A stretch of 6,047 nt of DNA from Bacteroidota bacterium (GCA_021812745.1 JAKAMS010000167.1:1-6047), one strand, 5' to 3'; shown: positions 1-6,047, counted from the first letter of the stretch. Notes: generated from the sequence alone by a model not told the origin. Made by a program: numbers and translations.

Positions 1-756
1 GGTGCTTACAAACCGAGCGTAAAACCGGATATGGATCAGATGATACAATATGCGCGTTCGATCAATGCAGACGGCGTTTCGTTTTTCCGTTATGAAAATA
101 TTAAGGATACGGAATTCAATTCGTTCCAATATAAAACTTATCCGGCTGTAATGGCATGGCTCGATGGCGTTTATCCAGAACCTCCGGCGAATCTTAGTTA
201 CAGAAGAAATCAATCAGCACAAAATTTATTTTCACTGAGCTGGGATTATCAAAAAATGAAATCGCAAAACGACAGCATCAGGTATTTCGCTTTGTATAAT
301 CTTCCTAATTCAAATTCCGAATTGCTCGCGGATTATCTGTTTGACGTTATTCCGGCTGATAGATCTTCTGTTACACTTGCTATTGATAAACCGAAACGCG
401 CTAATTATTATTTTACATTGAAATCAGTTAGCAAATTGTGGAATGAAAGTATCGAATCATCGAACGTGATCTCAATTAAATTTCCGCAGTTAATTGCACT
501 TGCGGAAGTTGATGATCTGCTGAATAAACCTGTGCTAATCAAAGACGCGAACCGGAAATCAACTGTCCTGCTTTACTCCAAGGAGAAAGAAAAAATTGAA
601 ATTATAGGTGTAAAGGAAAAAACAAATAATATTCTCCTTTCGGGAAACATATTGCCCGGTAAAAATGTATTATCTCTTGTAAATGATTTATCTGGTTACC
701 GTTCAATCAAAATTTCATTTAAGTCGTCTCATAAAGAAGTTGAGTTGAAGCTATAA
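1..756 (+). CDS. GHL10/YngK-like glycosyl hydrolase family protein, C-terminal part (5' end outside window)
   Basis: The reading frame is open from the first base, so this is the last 251 residues of a longer protein; the ATG at 31 is internal. Residues 1-50 (GAYKPS..., then QMIQYARSINADGVSFFRYE, then a W-L-D-G segment) resemble the end of the TIM-barrel in bacterial GHL10/UPF0748 (YngK-like) proteins, which often have a 'yaR..ga.GvsfF' strand there. Residues about 60-158, opening with PEPPANLSY and containing SWDY and YYFTLKSVSKLWNES, look like a fibronectin type III domain, common after this catalytic domain. Residues about 160-251 are beta-rich and end in a strand-rich tail (LPGKNVLSLVNDLSGYRSIK), which could be a divergent sorting or Ig-like domain; no clear T9SS type A signature is present. 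The catalytic residues are not in the window. The family is associated with cell-surface glycan breakdown, but substrate cannot be stated. The stop is TAA at 754-756. Confidence 0.7.
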   Translation, partial: GAYKPSVKPDMDQMIQYARSINADGVSFFRYENIKDTEFNSFQYKTYPAVMAWLDGVYPEPPANLSYRRNQSAQNLFSLSWDYQKMKSQNDSIRYFALYNLPNSNSELLADYLFDVIPADRSSVTLAIDKPKRANYYFTLKSVSKLWNESIESSNVISIKFPQLIALAEVDDLLNKPVLIKDANRKSTVLLYSKEKEKIEIIGVKEKTNNILLSGNILPGKNVLSLVNDLSGYRSIKISFKSSHKEVELKL

Positions 757-849
757 TTCACAAATATTCTTAAATTATCCCCGCGTCTTTGCATTAAAAT
801 GACGAAGCTCAAAGCGCATAATATTTCAAAATAAAAATCAAAACAAACT
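757..849 (+). other. intergenic gap between the hydrolase-like gene and the DUF192 gene
   Basis: This 93-bp AT-rich stretch has no ORF. It contains no convincing hairpin with a T-tract and no clean Bacteroidota promoter (TTG/TAnnTTTG). No Shine-Dalgarno sequence precedes the ATG at 850; the leader AAAACAAACT is A-rich, which is usual for Bacteroidota-type starts. The DUF192 gene could be read through from the upstream gene or have its own promoter here; the sequence does not decide. Confidence 0.5.
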
Positions 850-1401
850 ATGACCAAGAAAAAAAATCAACCGAGAAAAAATCTTTTAATGCAGATTGGA
901 GTTGTAATTCTTCTGATTGCATTTGTTGTATATTTTATTTTATCAAACGTATTGGTTAGAAATGAAACCTCAAATAAAGATTTGGATAAAGCAGTGGGCA
1001 CTAAAACGGCATTCTCGTTCGTAAAGGAAGGTGAATTATTATTCACTAATTCCAAAGGTGATACTATCACCAAAATTGATATTGAAATTGCCGATGATGA
1101 TGAACAGCGTACAATGGGTTTAATGTACCGTGATAAAATGGATGAGAACCAGGGAATGCTTTTTATTTTTGATACCGAAGAATTACAAGCTTTCTGGATG
1201 AAAAACACAATCCTTCCGCTCGATATTATATTCGTAAATGCTAAAATGGAAATTATTAAGATTCAGAGGAATGCGGAACCATTTTCCGAAAAATCATTAC
1301 CTTCAATAAAACCGGCTCAGTATGTTGTTGAAGTTAATGCCGGTTACTGCGAAAGGCATGGCATTAAAGAGGGGGACAAAATTGCATGGAGAAAGGAATA
1401 G
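850..1401 (+). CDS. DUF192 family membrane-anchored protein
   Basis: This is a complete 183-residue protein. A basic N-terminus (MTKKKNQPRKN) is followed by one hydrophobic segment at about 13-35, so it is probably a signal anchor with the rest in the periplasm. Residues about 60-180 form a DUF192 domain with its recognisable motifs: RTMGLMYRDKM (87-97), GMLFIFDTEE (102-111), FWMKNT (115-120), PLDIIFV (123-129) and the closing VVEVNAG (159-165) before GIKEGDKI. All the usual conserved blocks are present and the length is normal for the family with an N-terminal anchor. The function of DUF192 is not established; it is a small beta-rich domain found in many bacteria and archaea, and no reaction should be assigned. 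ATG at 850 is chosen because it gives the basic-then-hydrophobic N-terminus. It is convergent with the Asp-box genes. The minus-strand ORF across 867-1208 is a shadow of this gene. Confidence 0.88.
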   Translation: MTKKKNQPRKNLLMQIGVVILLIAFVVYFILSNVLVRNETSNKDLDKAVGTKTAFSFVKEGELLFTNSKGDTITKIDIEIADDDEQRTMGLMYRDKMDENQGMLFIFDTEELQAFWMKNTILPLDIIFVNAKMEIIKIQRNAEPFSEKSLPSIKPAQYVVEVNAGYCERHGIKEGDKIAWRKE

Positions 1402-1457
1402 TTTGCGTGAAACGGAAGACGTGAAAGGTGAAACGCTAGAAGTTTTACTTCTTACAG
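1402..1457. other. convergent intergenic spacer with short GTGAAACG-type repeats and a weak hairpin
   Basis: This 56-bp gap lies between two converging genes. It holds three related 8-mers: GTGAAACG at 1407-1414, GTGAAAGG at 1421-1428 and GTGAAACG at 1428-1435. They are followed by a small inverted repeat, AGAAGT-TTT-ACTTCT at 1438-1452. The hairpin has only 6 AT-rich pairs and no immediate T-run, so it is a poor intrinsic terminator on its own, although its position between convergent stops fits a bidirectional end signal. Confidence 0.4.
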
Positions 1458-1738
1458 TTATTTCATTAATACAAATTTTTTTGTTTGAGTGAATGAACCA
1501 CTTTGTAAACGATAAAAATAAACTCCGCTTGACAGGTTGGCTCCATCAAATTTTACTTCGTAATTACCCGGTGCTTTTTCTTCGTTAACAAGAGTTGCAA
1601 CTTCTTTTCCGAGTATATCGTAAACTTTTAACGTAATATGTTGTAGAGACGAGGCATGCCTCGTCTCTACTGGAATGGAATATTTTATTGTTGTAGTAGG
1701 GTTAAACGGGTTGGGATAGTTTTGGTATAAATAAATAA
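1458..1738 (-). repeat. T9SS sorting-domain DNA repeat, copy 1
   Basis: This DNA stretch encodes the C-terminal domain and is closely similar to 3689-3969, in the same orientation. The 39 bases at 1632-1670 match 3863-3901 exactly, including the palindrome. Such direct repeats could support recombination that swaps or deletes the intervening gene. Confidence 0.8.
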
Positions 1739-1886
1739 TCTGTGGTAACGCAATATGCATTTCTTTAACATCAGTTATGGTGCCTGGTATCATTTTAAAT
1801 ATTCTTCCGTTATTTGAAACAGACCAAACATTGTTCTGATCAACAATACTCATTGCCGAGATGTCGGGAACACTTGAGTATCCCAT
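1458..1886 (-). CDS. C-terminal fragment of a frameshifted Asp-box protein: T9SS type A sorting domain
   Basis: This 142-residue ORF is the detached 3' part of the Asp-box gene that ends at 1886. It has no signal peptide. Residues about 1-50 (including DQNNVWSVSNNGRIFKM) look like the last propeller blade. Residues about 51-142 are a complete T9SS type A C-terminal domain: [56 protein letters not shown] and the tail TKKFVLMK. This domain normally sends proteins through the outer membrane via the type IX system and is removed or replaced on the surface. Residues 73-82 are encoded by a 28-bp palindrome plus two bases. The ATG overlaps the upstream TAA as TAATG. Reinitiation is formally possible, but a free sorting domain without an export signal makes no sense, so I read this as a broken gene. 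Over 91 aligned residues (from YLYQ) it differs from the neighbouring sorting domain by 12 substitutions and one 1-residue gap. Confidence 0.85.
   Translation of the reverse strand: MGYSSVPDISAMSIVDQNNVWSVSNNGRIFKMIPGTITDVKEMHIALPQIIYLYQNYPNPFNPTTTIKYSIPVETRHASSLQHITLKVYDILGKEVATLVNEEKAPGNYEVKFDGANLSSGVYFYRLQSGSFTQTKKFVLMK
1643..1670. repeat. 28-bp perfect palindrome inside the T9SS domain, copy 1
   Basis: Each strand reads GTAGAGACGAGGCA followed by its exact reverse complement. In the coding (minus) sense it is read as V-E-T-R-H-A-S-S-L plus the first base of a Q codon, between KYSIP and HITLKVYD. RNA could fold into about 12 pairs around a 4-base loop. There is no T-run beside it and it lies within coding sequence, so it is not a terminator. 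Confidence 0.95.
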
Positions 1887-1894
1887 TATCCCAT
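1879..1894 (-). repeat. perfect 8-bp tandem duplication causing a frameshift
   Basis: The plus strand reads TATCCCAT at 1879-1886 and again at 1887-1894. In coding sense this is ATGGGATA twice, followed by C. It creates the in-frame TAA and the overlapping ATG that separate the two ORFs. Confidence 0.9.
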
Positions 1895-3646
1895 ATTATT
1901 TCCACCATCATTGGTAAAATATGCCGCATTACCGCTTTGCATCCAACCAATATTTTCATTTAAGAAATATAAAGAAGAGACCCAGTAAGTATTGTTTTTC
2001 ATTGAACTCGAAACTACATTCCAATTGTAACCACCATCTATTGTTTTATAAATAACGCTATCAATACCATAACCGATTTTATCATTGATAAAATTCATAG
2101 CAGTAAATTTCCGATCCCATAAAATCCAATTTTCTCCACTATCATTTGTTATATAACATGGCTCATTTAAACCATTATGTCCTAACACGATCCACCTTTT
2201 TTCATTAATCATGAGTAATTGTTTCATAAACATTCCATCAGAATATTTGTGAGTAGTCCAATCCTCACCTCCATTTGTAGATAAATAAAAATTTCTTCCC
2301 GCAATGAGCCCCATCTTCTCTTCACCACAAAACGAAAAATCCCTTATTAAATCTGTTTCATGATTAGTAAACATTTTGATCCAGTTAATTCCCTTATTGA
2401 TTGATTTATATAATGACGAACGACTTGTTGCCCAAATTACATCTGCATTGATTTTCATAATGGTAAAGCCAGAAGTATCCGGCGATTGTTCTTTAATCCA
2501 GGTTTTCCCGCCATCTTTTGTATGAATAAGTAAGGGATCGGCTTGAGGAAAATCACCCCATTGTTGTCCATAAACGAATCCGTTCAGACTATCGATAAAA
2601 GTAATCCCCTGAAGATGGCCGTAATAAATTGATAAAGATTTTCTAAGATTAATCCAGTCATTACCAAAATTAGAACTTCTAAGTATATTTCCTTCCGTTC
2701 CAGCAACTATTACATTTTCATCTTTGGAAAAAATGCTTATAAGTCTGCTAACTTGAGAGGGGACTTCAATTAAGTCCAACAAAACCCAATCTATTCCACC
2801 GTTTGTTGTTTTACCAATATAATGGCTGCTAAACCCAATTCCATTATTCGAATCGCGGAAGAATAATTTCGACCAGCTATTATTTGTTTTCGTTGTATCC
2901 CAGTTAATTCCGGCATCGGTGGTTTTTAATATCATGTTTCCTTTTAAGTAATCGATAGCAGAAATAAATCCTGTTTTATCATTCAAAAAAAAGATTGTTT
3001 TGTAGTTGATTGTCCCAGTTGTAAATAAATTCCATGATTTTCCTCCATCAGTAGTTTTAAGCAAGGCGCCTTCAGAATAAGCTTCTATCCAATCAATACC
3101 TGGAGAAAAATAACCACTCAATAAAAATCCATTCTTGGAATTTAAAAATGCCATGTCACATTGAGTCCAGCGAGAATTAATATTTATAATTTCCCAACTA
3201 GCACCGCCATCTTCTGTTCTTAGAATCACACTATCTTGTGCCATAACCCAACCGTTCTTTTCATCAACAAATTGTATTTTGACCAAATGCTTAGTTGTAT
3301 TCGAGTTTTGTGTTAACCAGGTTGAGCCATTATTCTCCGAATGTAATATTAATCCATTTGCACCAACAGCCCATATTTCATTATTAACTATCGCGGCGTC
3401 ATATAGGGCATTATATTCATTTATTAATAGATGATTCCATGAGTTACCATTATCTGTGGATTTGATTATAGTCCCAAAATCTCCGAAAGCCCAAAGGTTT
3501 CCATATGTATCTTTATCTATTTTGTATAAATCAAATCCTGTCGGTTGTGGATTAATTGATTGCCACCTGTTTTGAGAATAAGAAATAGTATATAAAAATA
3601 TTACTAAGGTAACAATGAGTTTCGATATGTGGAAAATTTTTGTCAT
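1886..3646 (-). CDS. secreted Asp-box (YCF48/BNR-like) beta-propeller protein, N-terminal part of a frameshifted gene
   Basis: This is a 586-residue protein. An N-terminal signal peptide (MTKIFHISKL, a hydrophobic core, then ISYS before QNRW) is followed by about 13 Asp-box repeats of the S/T-x-D-x-G-x-x-W type between residues about 63 and 585, for example STDNGNSW, TEDGGASW, TTDGGKSW, TKDGGKTW and TIDGGYNW. Such repeats build beta-propellers of the YCF48/sortilin/BNR kind; in T9SS bacteria they are usually surface or secreted proteins of unknown role. No sialidase catalytic set is evident, so I do not call an enzyme. The last repeat reads TNDGGNNMG and then meets TAA at 1888-1886, just where the other repeats have W. 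The reading frame continues in the next ORF after an 8-bp tandem duplication; with one unit removed the protein would be 726 residues. An in-frame ATG at 3676 exists, but ATG 3646 has a good ribosome binding site and starts a proper signal peptide. It lies 42 bp after the upstream paralogue, probably in one operon. Confidence 0.83.
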   Translation of the reverse strand: MTKIFHISKLIVTLVIFLYTISYSQNRWQSINPQPTGFDLYKIDKDTYGNLWAFGDFGTIIKSTDNGNSWNHLLINEYNALYDAAIVNNEIWAVGANGLILHSENNGSTWLTQNSNTTKHLVKIQFVDEKNGWVMAQDSVILRTEDGGASWEIININSRWTQCDMAFLNSKNGFLLSGYFSPGIDWIEAYSEGALLKTTDGGKSWNLFTTGTINYKTIFFLNDKTGFISAIDYLKGNMILKTTDAGINWDTTKTNNSWSKLFFRDSNNGIGFSSHYIGKTTNGGIDWVLLDLIEVPSQVSRLISIFSKDENVIVAGTEGNILRSSNFGNDWINLRKSLSIYYGHLQGITFIDSLNGFVYGQQWGDFPQADPLLIHTKDGGKTWIKEQSPDTSGFTIMKINADVIWATSRSSLYKSINKGINWIKMFTNHETDLIRDFSFCGEEKMGLIAGRNFYLSTNGGEDWTTHKYSDGMFMKQLLMINEKRWIVLGHNGLNEPCYITNDSGENWILWDRKFTAMNFINDKIGYGIDSVIYKTIDGGYNWNVVSSSMKNNTYWVSSLYFLNENIGWMQSGNAAYFTNDGGNNMG

Positions 3647-3649
3647 TAA

Positions 3650-3655
3650 CCCTCC
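3650..3655 (-). promoter_or_regulatory. ribosome binding site for the Asp-box gene starting at 3646
   Basis: In coding sense the sequence reads GGAGGGTTAATG, a strong Shine-Dalgarno match at suitable spacing. It sets the start at ATG 3646 rather than the in-frame ATG 30 bases upstream, and the resulting protein begins with a normal signal peptide. It stands out because the other starts in the window lack a clear site. Confidence 0.75.
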
Positions 3656-3688
3656 AAAACAATTAGCATAAATCAATATTTGATCAGG

Positions 3689-3969
3689 TTATTTTAGTAG
3701 CATAAATTTCTTCGTTTCGCTAAATGAACTTGCCTGTAATCTGTAGAAATAAACTCCGCTTGTTAGATTACCTCCATCAAATTTTAGTTCGTAATTGCCA
3801 GGTGCTTTTTCTTCATTTACAAGTGTTGCAACTTCGCGACCCAGCATGTCGTAAACCTTTAGCGTAATATGTTGTAGAGACGAGGCATGCCTCGTCTCTA
3901 CGTTTGGAATGGAATATTTTATAGTTGTAGTTGGGTTAAACGGATTGGGATAGTTTTGAAATAGATAAT
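3689..3969 (-). repeat. T9SS sorting-domain DNA repeat, copy 2
   Basis: This is the second copy of the sorting-domain DNA. It is similar to 1458-1738 over its whole length and to the partial copy at 5893-6047. It encodes YLFQNYPNPFNP through ETKKFMLLK. Confidence 0.8.
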
Positions 3970-5878
3970 AATCATTTGGAATTATTTGTGGTTTTATAAC
4001 AGAATTATTTTTCAATTGATTATAAAAAATGGCACCCTTGCTTCCAACAAGCCAAGCATCCTTTTCTTGGAAGACTAAAAGATTGTCAAATTTAATTCTA
4101 AGATCACTATTTGCTAAAACTGTTTTATTCCATGTTATACCATCATCAGTTGTTTTATAAATTTCACCATTCCAGCCGGGTAAGTATTTTATTCCTTTGC
4201 CAATTGAATATATTGGTCTCATTGGATAGTCATTATATAAGGGATTATTGGTTGGGGGATTCACCAATACCCAATTTTTACCTCCATCTGTCGTTTTTCT
4301 AATCCCAAATCCCATAGTAGATAACCACCATTCTTCTTTACTGAAACATGAGAATTGTTTGATTACATACCAATCCTCAAACGGAATTTTACTAAATGTT
4401 TTTCCTCCGTCATCGGTTTCCCATATGTATCTCTCACCAACGAGTAGAAAACCGTTATTTCTATCAAAGAAATAAGAAGATTGAACATGGTCATTACTAG
4501 GAGACTGGATGTTCAAGTGATTTACTTCCCATGTATTTCCGCCGTCTTTTGTTGAAAAAAGAGTATGATTCTCTGCGCATATCCAGCCATAATTTTTATC
4601 GACGAAAAACATATGAAGCAGTCTTGCTGCACCAATTAATTCTTGGCTAAAATCATAGCTTTTCCATGTAAGACCTTGATCAGTAGTAGAATAAAATATG
4701 TTGTTACTAATTCCATAAGAAGTTTGTGAATCTAAAAATTTAGCTTGAACCAGAGCATTTAGATTATTGTTAATTTTTACTTGCCAATAGTTTCCTTTGT
4801 CTGTCGAATTGATGAAAGATCCCTTGTTAGAAACTGCCCAAATATTTGTTGAGTCTTTTGAATAGATGTCCAGTAGATCTTCATTAAAACTATTTCTATT
4901 ATCAATTTCGAAGACTTTTTCAAATGATGTACAACCATCGCGGGTGATTTGAATGGAATTACGGGATGTCAAAATTCCATTATTCGTATCAAACATTTTG
5001 AATCCAATATCGGTAGTATAATCATAAGGAACTGAATTCATTGATTCCCAATTTTTACCACCATTAATTGTTTTGATTATTACATAATCTGCAAATGACT
5101 TTGTTAGTGCATAGTTTATAAGTGAGTCAACAACCCAAATCTTTTCTATCAAAAGATTATTCTCATAAAAATTACCGTTTAAGGTGTTCCCTAATATTTT
5201 CAATAAAGTTGGGCTCACTGAGTTAGGAAAATCACTATTCGGATTTATATACCACTCTGGTCTATTATCTAAAGATACTTTAGTAAACAAAGATTCTAAT
5301 GGGTCTAAAGTCTTAGAATCATACTCGATCCAGTTGTTCCCGCCATCGGTGGTTTTATAATAGGCATACACATTATTATACATAAAAGGAACATGGGTAA
5401 TAAACGTACCATAAAATTGATTTACCATATTAAATGAATCAAGAATATAACAACCAACTTTTTTATTCCATGATTTTCCCCCATCACTAGTTACATAGAT
5501 TCCTTGGTACTCTATTACCGAGATTCCTTTTTCTTTGGAGAAAAACTTAGTCATTGAGCCGTAAGTATTAACTGTATCCCAATTTGTTCCACCATTTATT
5601 GTTCTTAAAATATTATTACCTGATGAAATAAAACCGTATGAAGAGTCTACAAAGCTAATATTGGATATATTGCTCCCTCCTTTGTAAATTTTTTTAATTA
5701 TTTTTTTTTCTAAGTTTAGATTGTATAAATCACCTCCAACCAGACTAAACCACACATTATTTTTTGAATAGAATGAAAAGGAATTAATACCACCAAATGA
5801 ACTAGGATTTTTCATTACCCATTGAGCGTTCATGTTAATTGATATAAAGATTAATGCTATTGTTAAAATCTTTTTCAT
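3689..5878 (-). CDS. secreted Asp-box (YCF48/BNR-like) beta-propeller protein with T9SS type A sorting domain
   Basis: This is an intact 729-residue protein. The signal peptide is MKKILTIALIFISINMNA before QWVMKN. About eleven Asp-box repeats run from residue 94 to 583, such as TINGGTNW, TSDGGKSW, TTDGGNNW, TKDGGNTW and TTDGGKNW, with a few degenerate ones (TRDGCTSF, TDDGGKTF). Residues about 637-729 are a T9SS type A domain: [54 protein letters not shown], tail TKKFMLLK. Residues 660-669 come from the palindrome. Export through the inner membrane and then through the type IX system to the surface is expected; the ligand or role is unknown and no catalytic residues are evident. GTG at 5887 is in frame, but it would add three residues ahead of the signal peptide, so ATG 5878 is preferred. 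It is preceded by a paralogue's stop only 14 bp away and followed after 42 bp by the split paralogue, so an operon is likely. Two plus-strand ORFs inside it (4111-4302, 4248-4475) are shadows. Confidence 0.87.
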   Translation of the reverse strand: MKKILTIALIFISINMNAQWVMKNPSSFGGINSFSFYSKNNVWFSLVGGDLYNLNLEKKIIKKIYKGGSNISNISFVDSSYGFISSGNNILRTINGGTNWDTVNTYGSMTKFFSKEKGISVIEYQGIYVTSDGGKSWNKKVGCYILDSFNMVNQFYGTFITHVPFMYNNVYAYYKTTDGGNNWIEYDSKTLDPLESLFTKVSLDNRPEWYINPNSDFPNSVSPTLLKILGNTLNGNFYENNLLIEKIWVVDSLINYALTKSFADYVIIKTINGGKNWESMNSVPYDYTTDIGFKMFDTNNGILTSRNSIQITRDGCTSFEKVFEIDNRNSFNEDLLDIYSKDSTNIWAVSNKGSFINSTDKGNYWQVKINNNLNALVQAKFLDSQTSYGISNNIFYSTTDQGLTWKSYDFSQELIGAARLLHMFFVDKNYGWICAENHTLFSTKDGGNTWEVNHLNIQSPSNDHVQSSYFFDRNNGFLLVGERYIWETDDGGKTFSKIPFEDWYVIKQFSCFSKEEWWLSTMGFGIRKTTDGGKNWVLVNPPTNNPLYNDYPMRPIYSIGKGIKYLPGWNGEIYKTTDDGITWNKTVLANSDLRIKFDNLLVFQEKDAWLVGSKGAIFYNQLKNNSVIKPQIIPNDYYLFQNYPNPFNPTTTIKYSIPNVETRHASSLQHITLKVYDMLGREVATLVNEEKAPGNYELKFDGGNLTSGVYFYRLQASSFSETKKFMLLK
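3874..3901. repeat. 28-bp perfect palindrome inside the T9SS domain, copy 2
   Basis: The sequence is identical to the copy at 1643-1670 and it sits at the same place in the sorting domain of the neighbouring gene, read in the same frame. In coding sense this copy is flanked by AAC on both sides; the other copy lacks the upstream AAC, giving IPNVETR here and IPVETR there. Confidence 0.95.
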
Positions 5879-5892
5879 ATCTCTCACTATTA

Positions 5893-6047
5893 TTATTTCA
5901 TCAGCACAATTTTTTTTGTCTGACTGAATGAACCGCCCTGCAATCTGTAAAAATAAACTCCGCTTGAAAGATTACTTCCATCAAATTTTACTTCGTAATT
6001 GCCGGGCAGTTTTTGCTCGTTACAAGTGTAGTAACTTCTCTTCCAAG
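5893..6047 (-). CDS. C-terminal end of a third T9SS-sorted protein, partial, with an apparent 1-nt deletion
   Basis: Upstream of the intact Asp-box gene lies another sorting-domain end, missed by ORF calling because it is short and shifted. From the stop backwards it reads [41 protein letters not shown], then TAA (5895-5893), followed by in-frame TAA and TAG. The edge of the window encodes LGREVTTLV in a different frame; the two frames meet at GTAAC (6023-6019), where the other copies have GTTAAC or GTAAAC. One missing base explains it. The body of the protein lies outside the window, so whether it is another Asp-box protein is unknown, though the tandem arrangement suggests it. Confidence 0.75.
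   Translation of the reverse strand, partial: WKRSYYTCNEQKLPGNYEVKFDGSNLSSGVYFYRLQGGSFSQTKKIVLMK

Larger units (their letters stand above)
1458..3646 (-). pseudogene. whole frameshifted Asp-box/T9SS gene (two ORFs as one locus)
   Basis: Taken together, the two minus-strand ORFs form one gene with the same architecture as its neighbour: signal peptide, Asp-box repeats, T9SS domain. The two open frames can only be joined within about ten bases around 1886-1894, because the downstream frame meets a stop just upstream and the upstream frame stops at 1886. That interval is exactly where ATGGGATA occurs twice in tandem (minus-strand reading). Losing 8 bp gives 2181 bp and 726 residues, against 729 for the paralogue. 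Whether this is a true mutation, a switchable state or an assembly error cannot be decided from sequence alone. Confidence 0.75.

Noticed and set aside
867..1208. 113-residue minus-strand ORF
   Set aside because: It lies antisense inside the well-supported DUF192 gene and shows no recognisable domain; it is a shadow frame.
1438..1452. AGAAGT/ACTTCT hairpin as a rho-independent terminator
   Set aside because: Only six AT-rich pairs with no following T-run; kept as a note in the spacer, not called as a terminator.
1643..1670. Palindrome as terminator or CRISPR repeat
   Set aside because: It is inside coding sequence, lacks a T-run, and the two copies are over 2 kb apart at homologous positions without regularly spaced units.
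1886..3646. Asp-box proteins as sialidases
   Set aside because: Asp-boxes are shared by many propellers; the arginine triad and other sialidase residues cannot be recognised.
3647..3676. ATG at 3676 as start of the split Asp-box gene
   Set aside because: It has no ribosome binding site, and it would place ten residues before the signal peptide; ATG 3646 follows GGAGGG.
3672..3684. ATCAA-ATA-TTGAT inverted repeat between the two Asp-box genes as an operator
   Set aside because: Five-base AT-rich arms in an AT-rich 42-bp spacer are expected by chance, and there is no promoter beside it.
4111..4475. Two plus-strand ORFs of 63 and 75 residues
   Set aside because: Both are antisense to the Asp-box coding region, low in complexity and reflect reversed DGG/TTDGG codons; no start signals or domains.
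5876..5887. GTG at 5887 as start of the 729-residue Asp-box protein
   Set aside because: It overlaps the preceding stop codons and adds only RD before a methionine that starts a textbook signal peptide.

Overview
The window looks like an AT-rich genome from the Bacteroidota/Ignavibacteriota side of the tree. The main evidence is two complete and one partial C-terminal type IX secretion (T9SS type A) sorting domains carrying the NYPNPFNPTTTIKYSIP signature and ending in KKF-V-L-MK-type tails. Start regions are mostly without a Shine-Dalgarno sequence, and there are Asp-box beta-propeller proteins of the kind common in these bacteria. Ignavibacteria is my best guess at class level; this is inference from motif style, not a search.

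Layout: positions 1-756 (+) are the 3' end of a secreted glycosyl-hydrolase-like protein (GHL10/YngK-like tail plus a fibronectin-III-like domain). A 93-bp gap leads to 850-1401 (+), a membrane-anchored DUF192 protein. A 56-bp gap between convergent genes follows. From 1458 to the window end everything lies on the minus strand. It is a tightly spaced head-to-tail series of paralogous secreted proteins: the 3' end of one gene (6047 to 5893), a complete 729-residue Asp-box protein (5878 to 3689), and a second Asp-box protein (3646 to 1458) split into two ORFs. Gaps of 14 and 42 bp suggest one transcript, with its promoter outside the window.

The split gene is broken by a perfect 8-bp tandem duplication (1879-1894). 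Removing one unit gives a single 726-residue protein, almost the length of its 729-residue neighbour. The partial gene at the right edge also has an apparent 1-nt deletion inside its sorting domain (6019-6023).

The most unusual signal is a perfect 28-bp palindrome (1643-1670 and 3874-3901), identical in both complete sorting domains and read in frame as V-E-T-R-H-A-S-S-L-(Q). It looks like a small dispersed palindromic element that has settled inside protein-coding sequence, in a loop of the T9SS domain. This resembles in principle the Rickettsia palindromic elements. No CRISPR array, tRNA, rRNA, transposase or defence system is visible.
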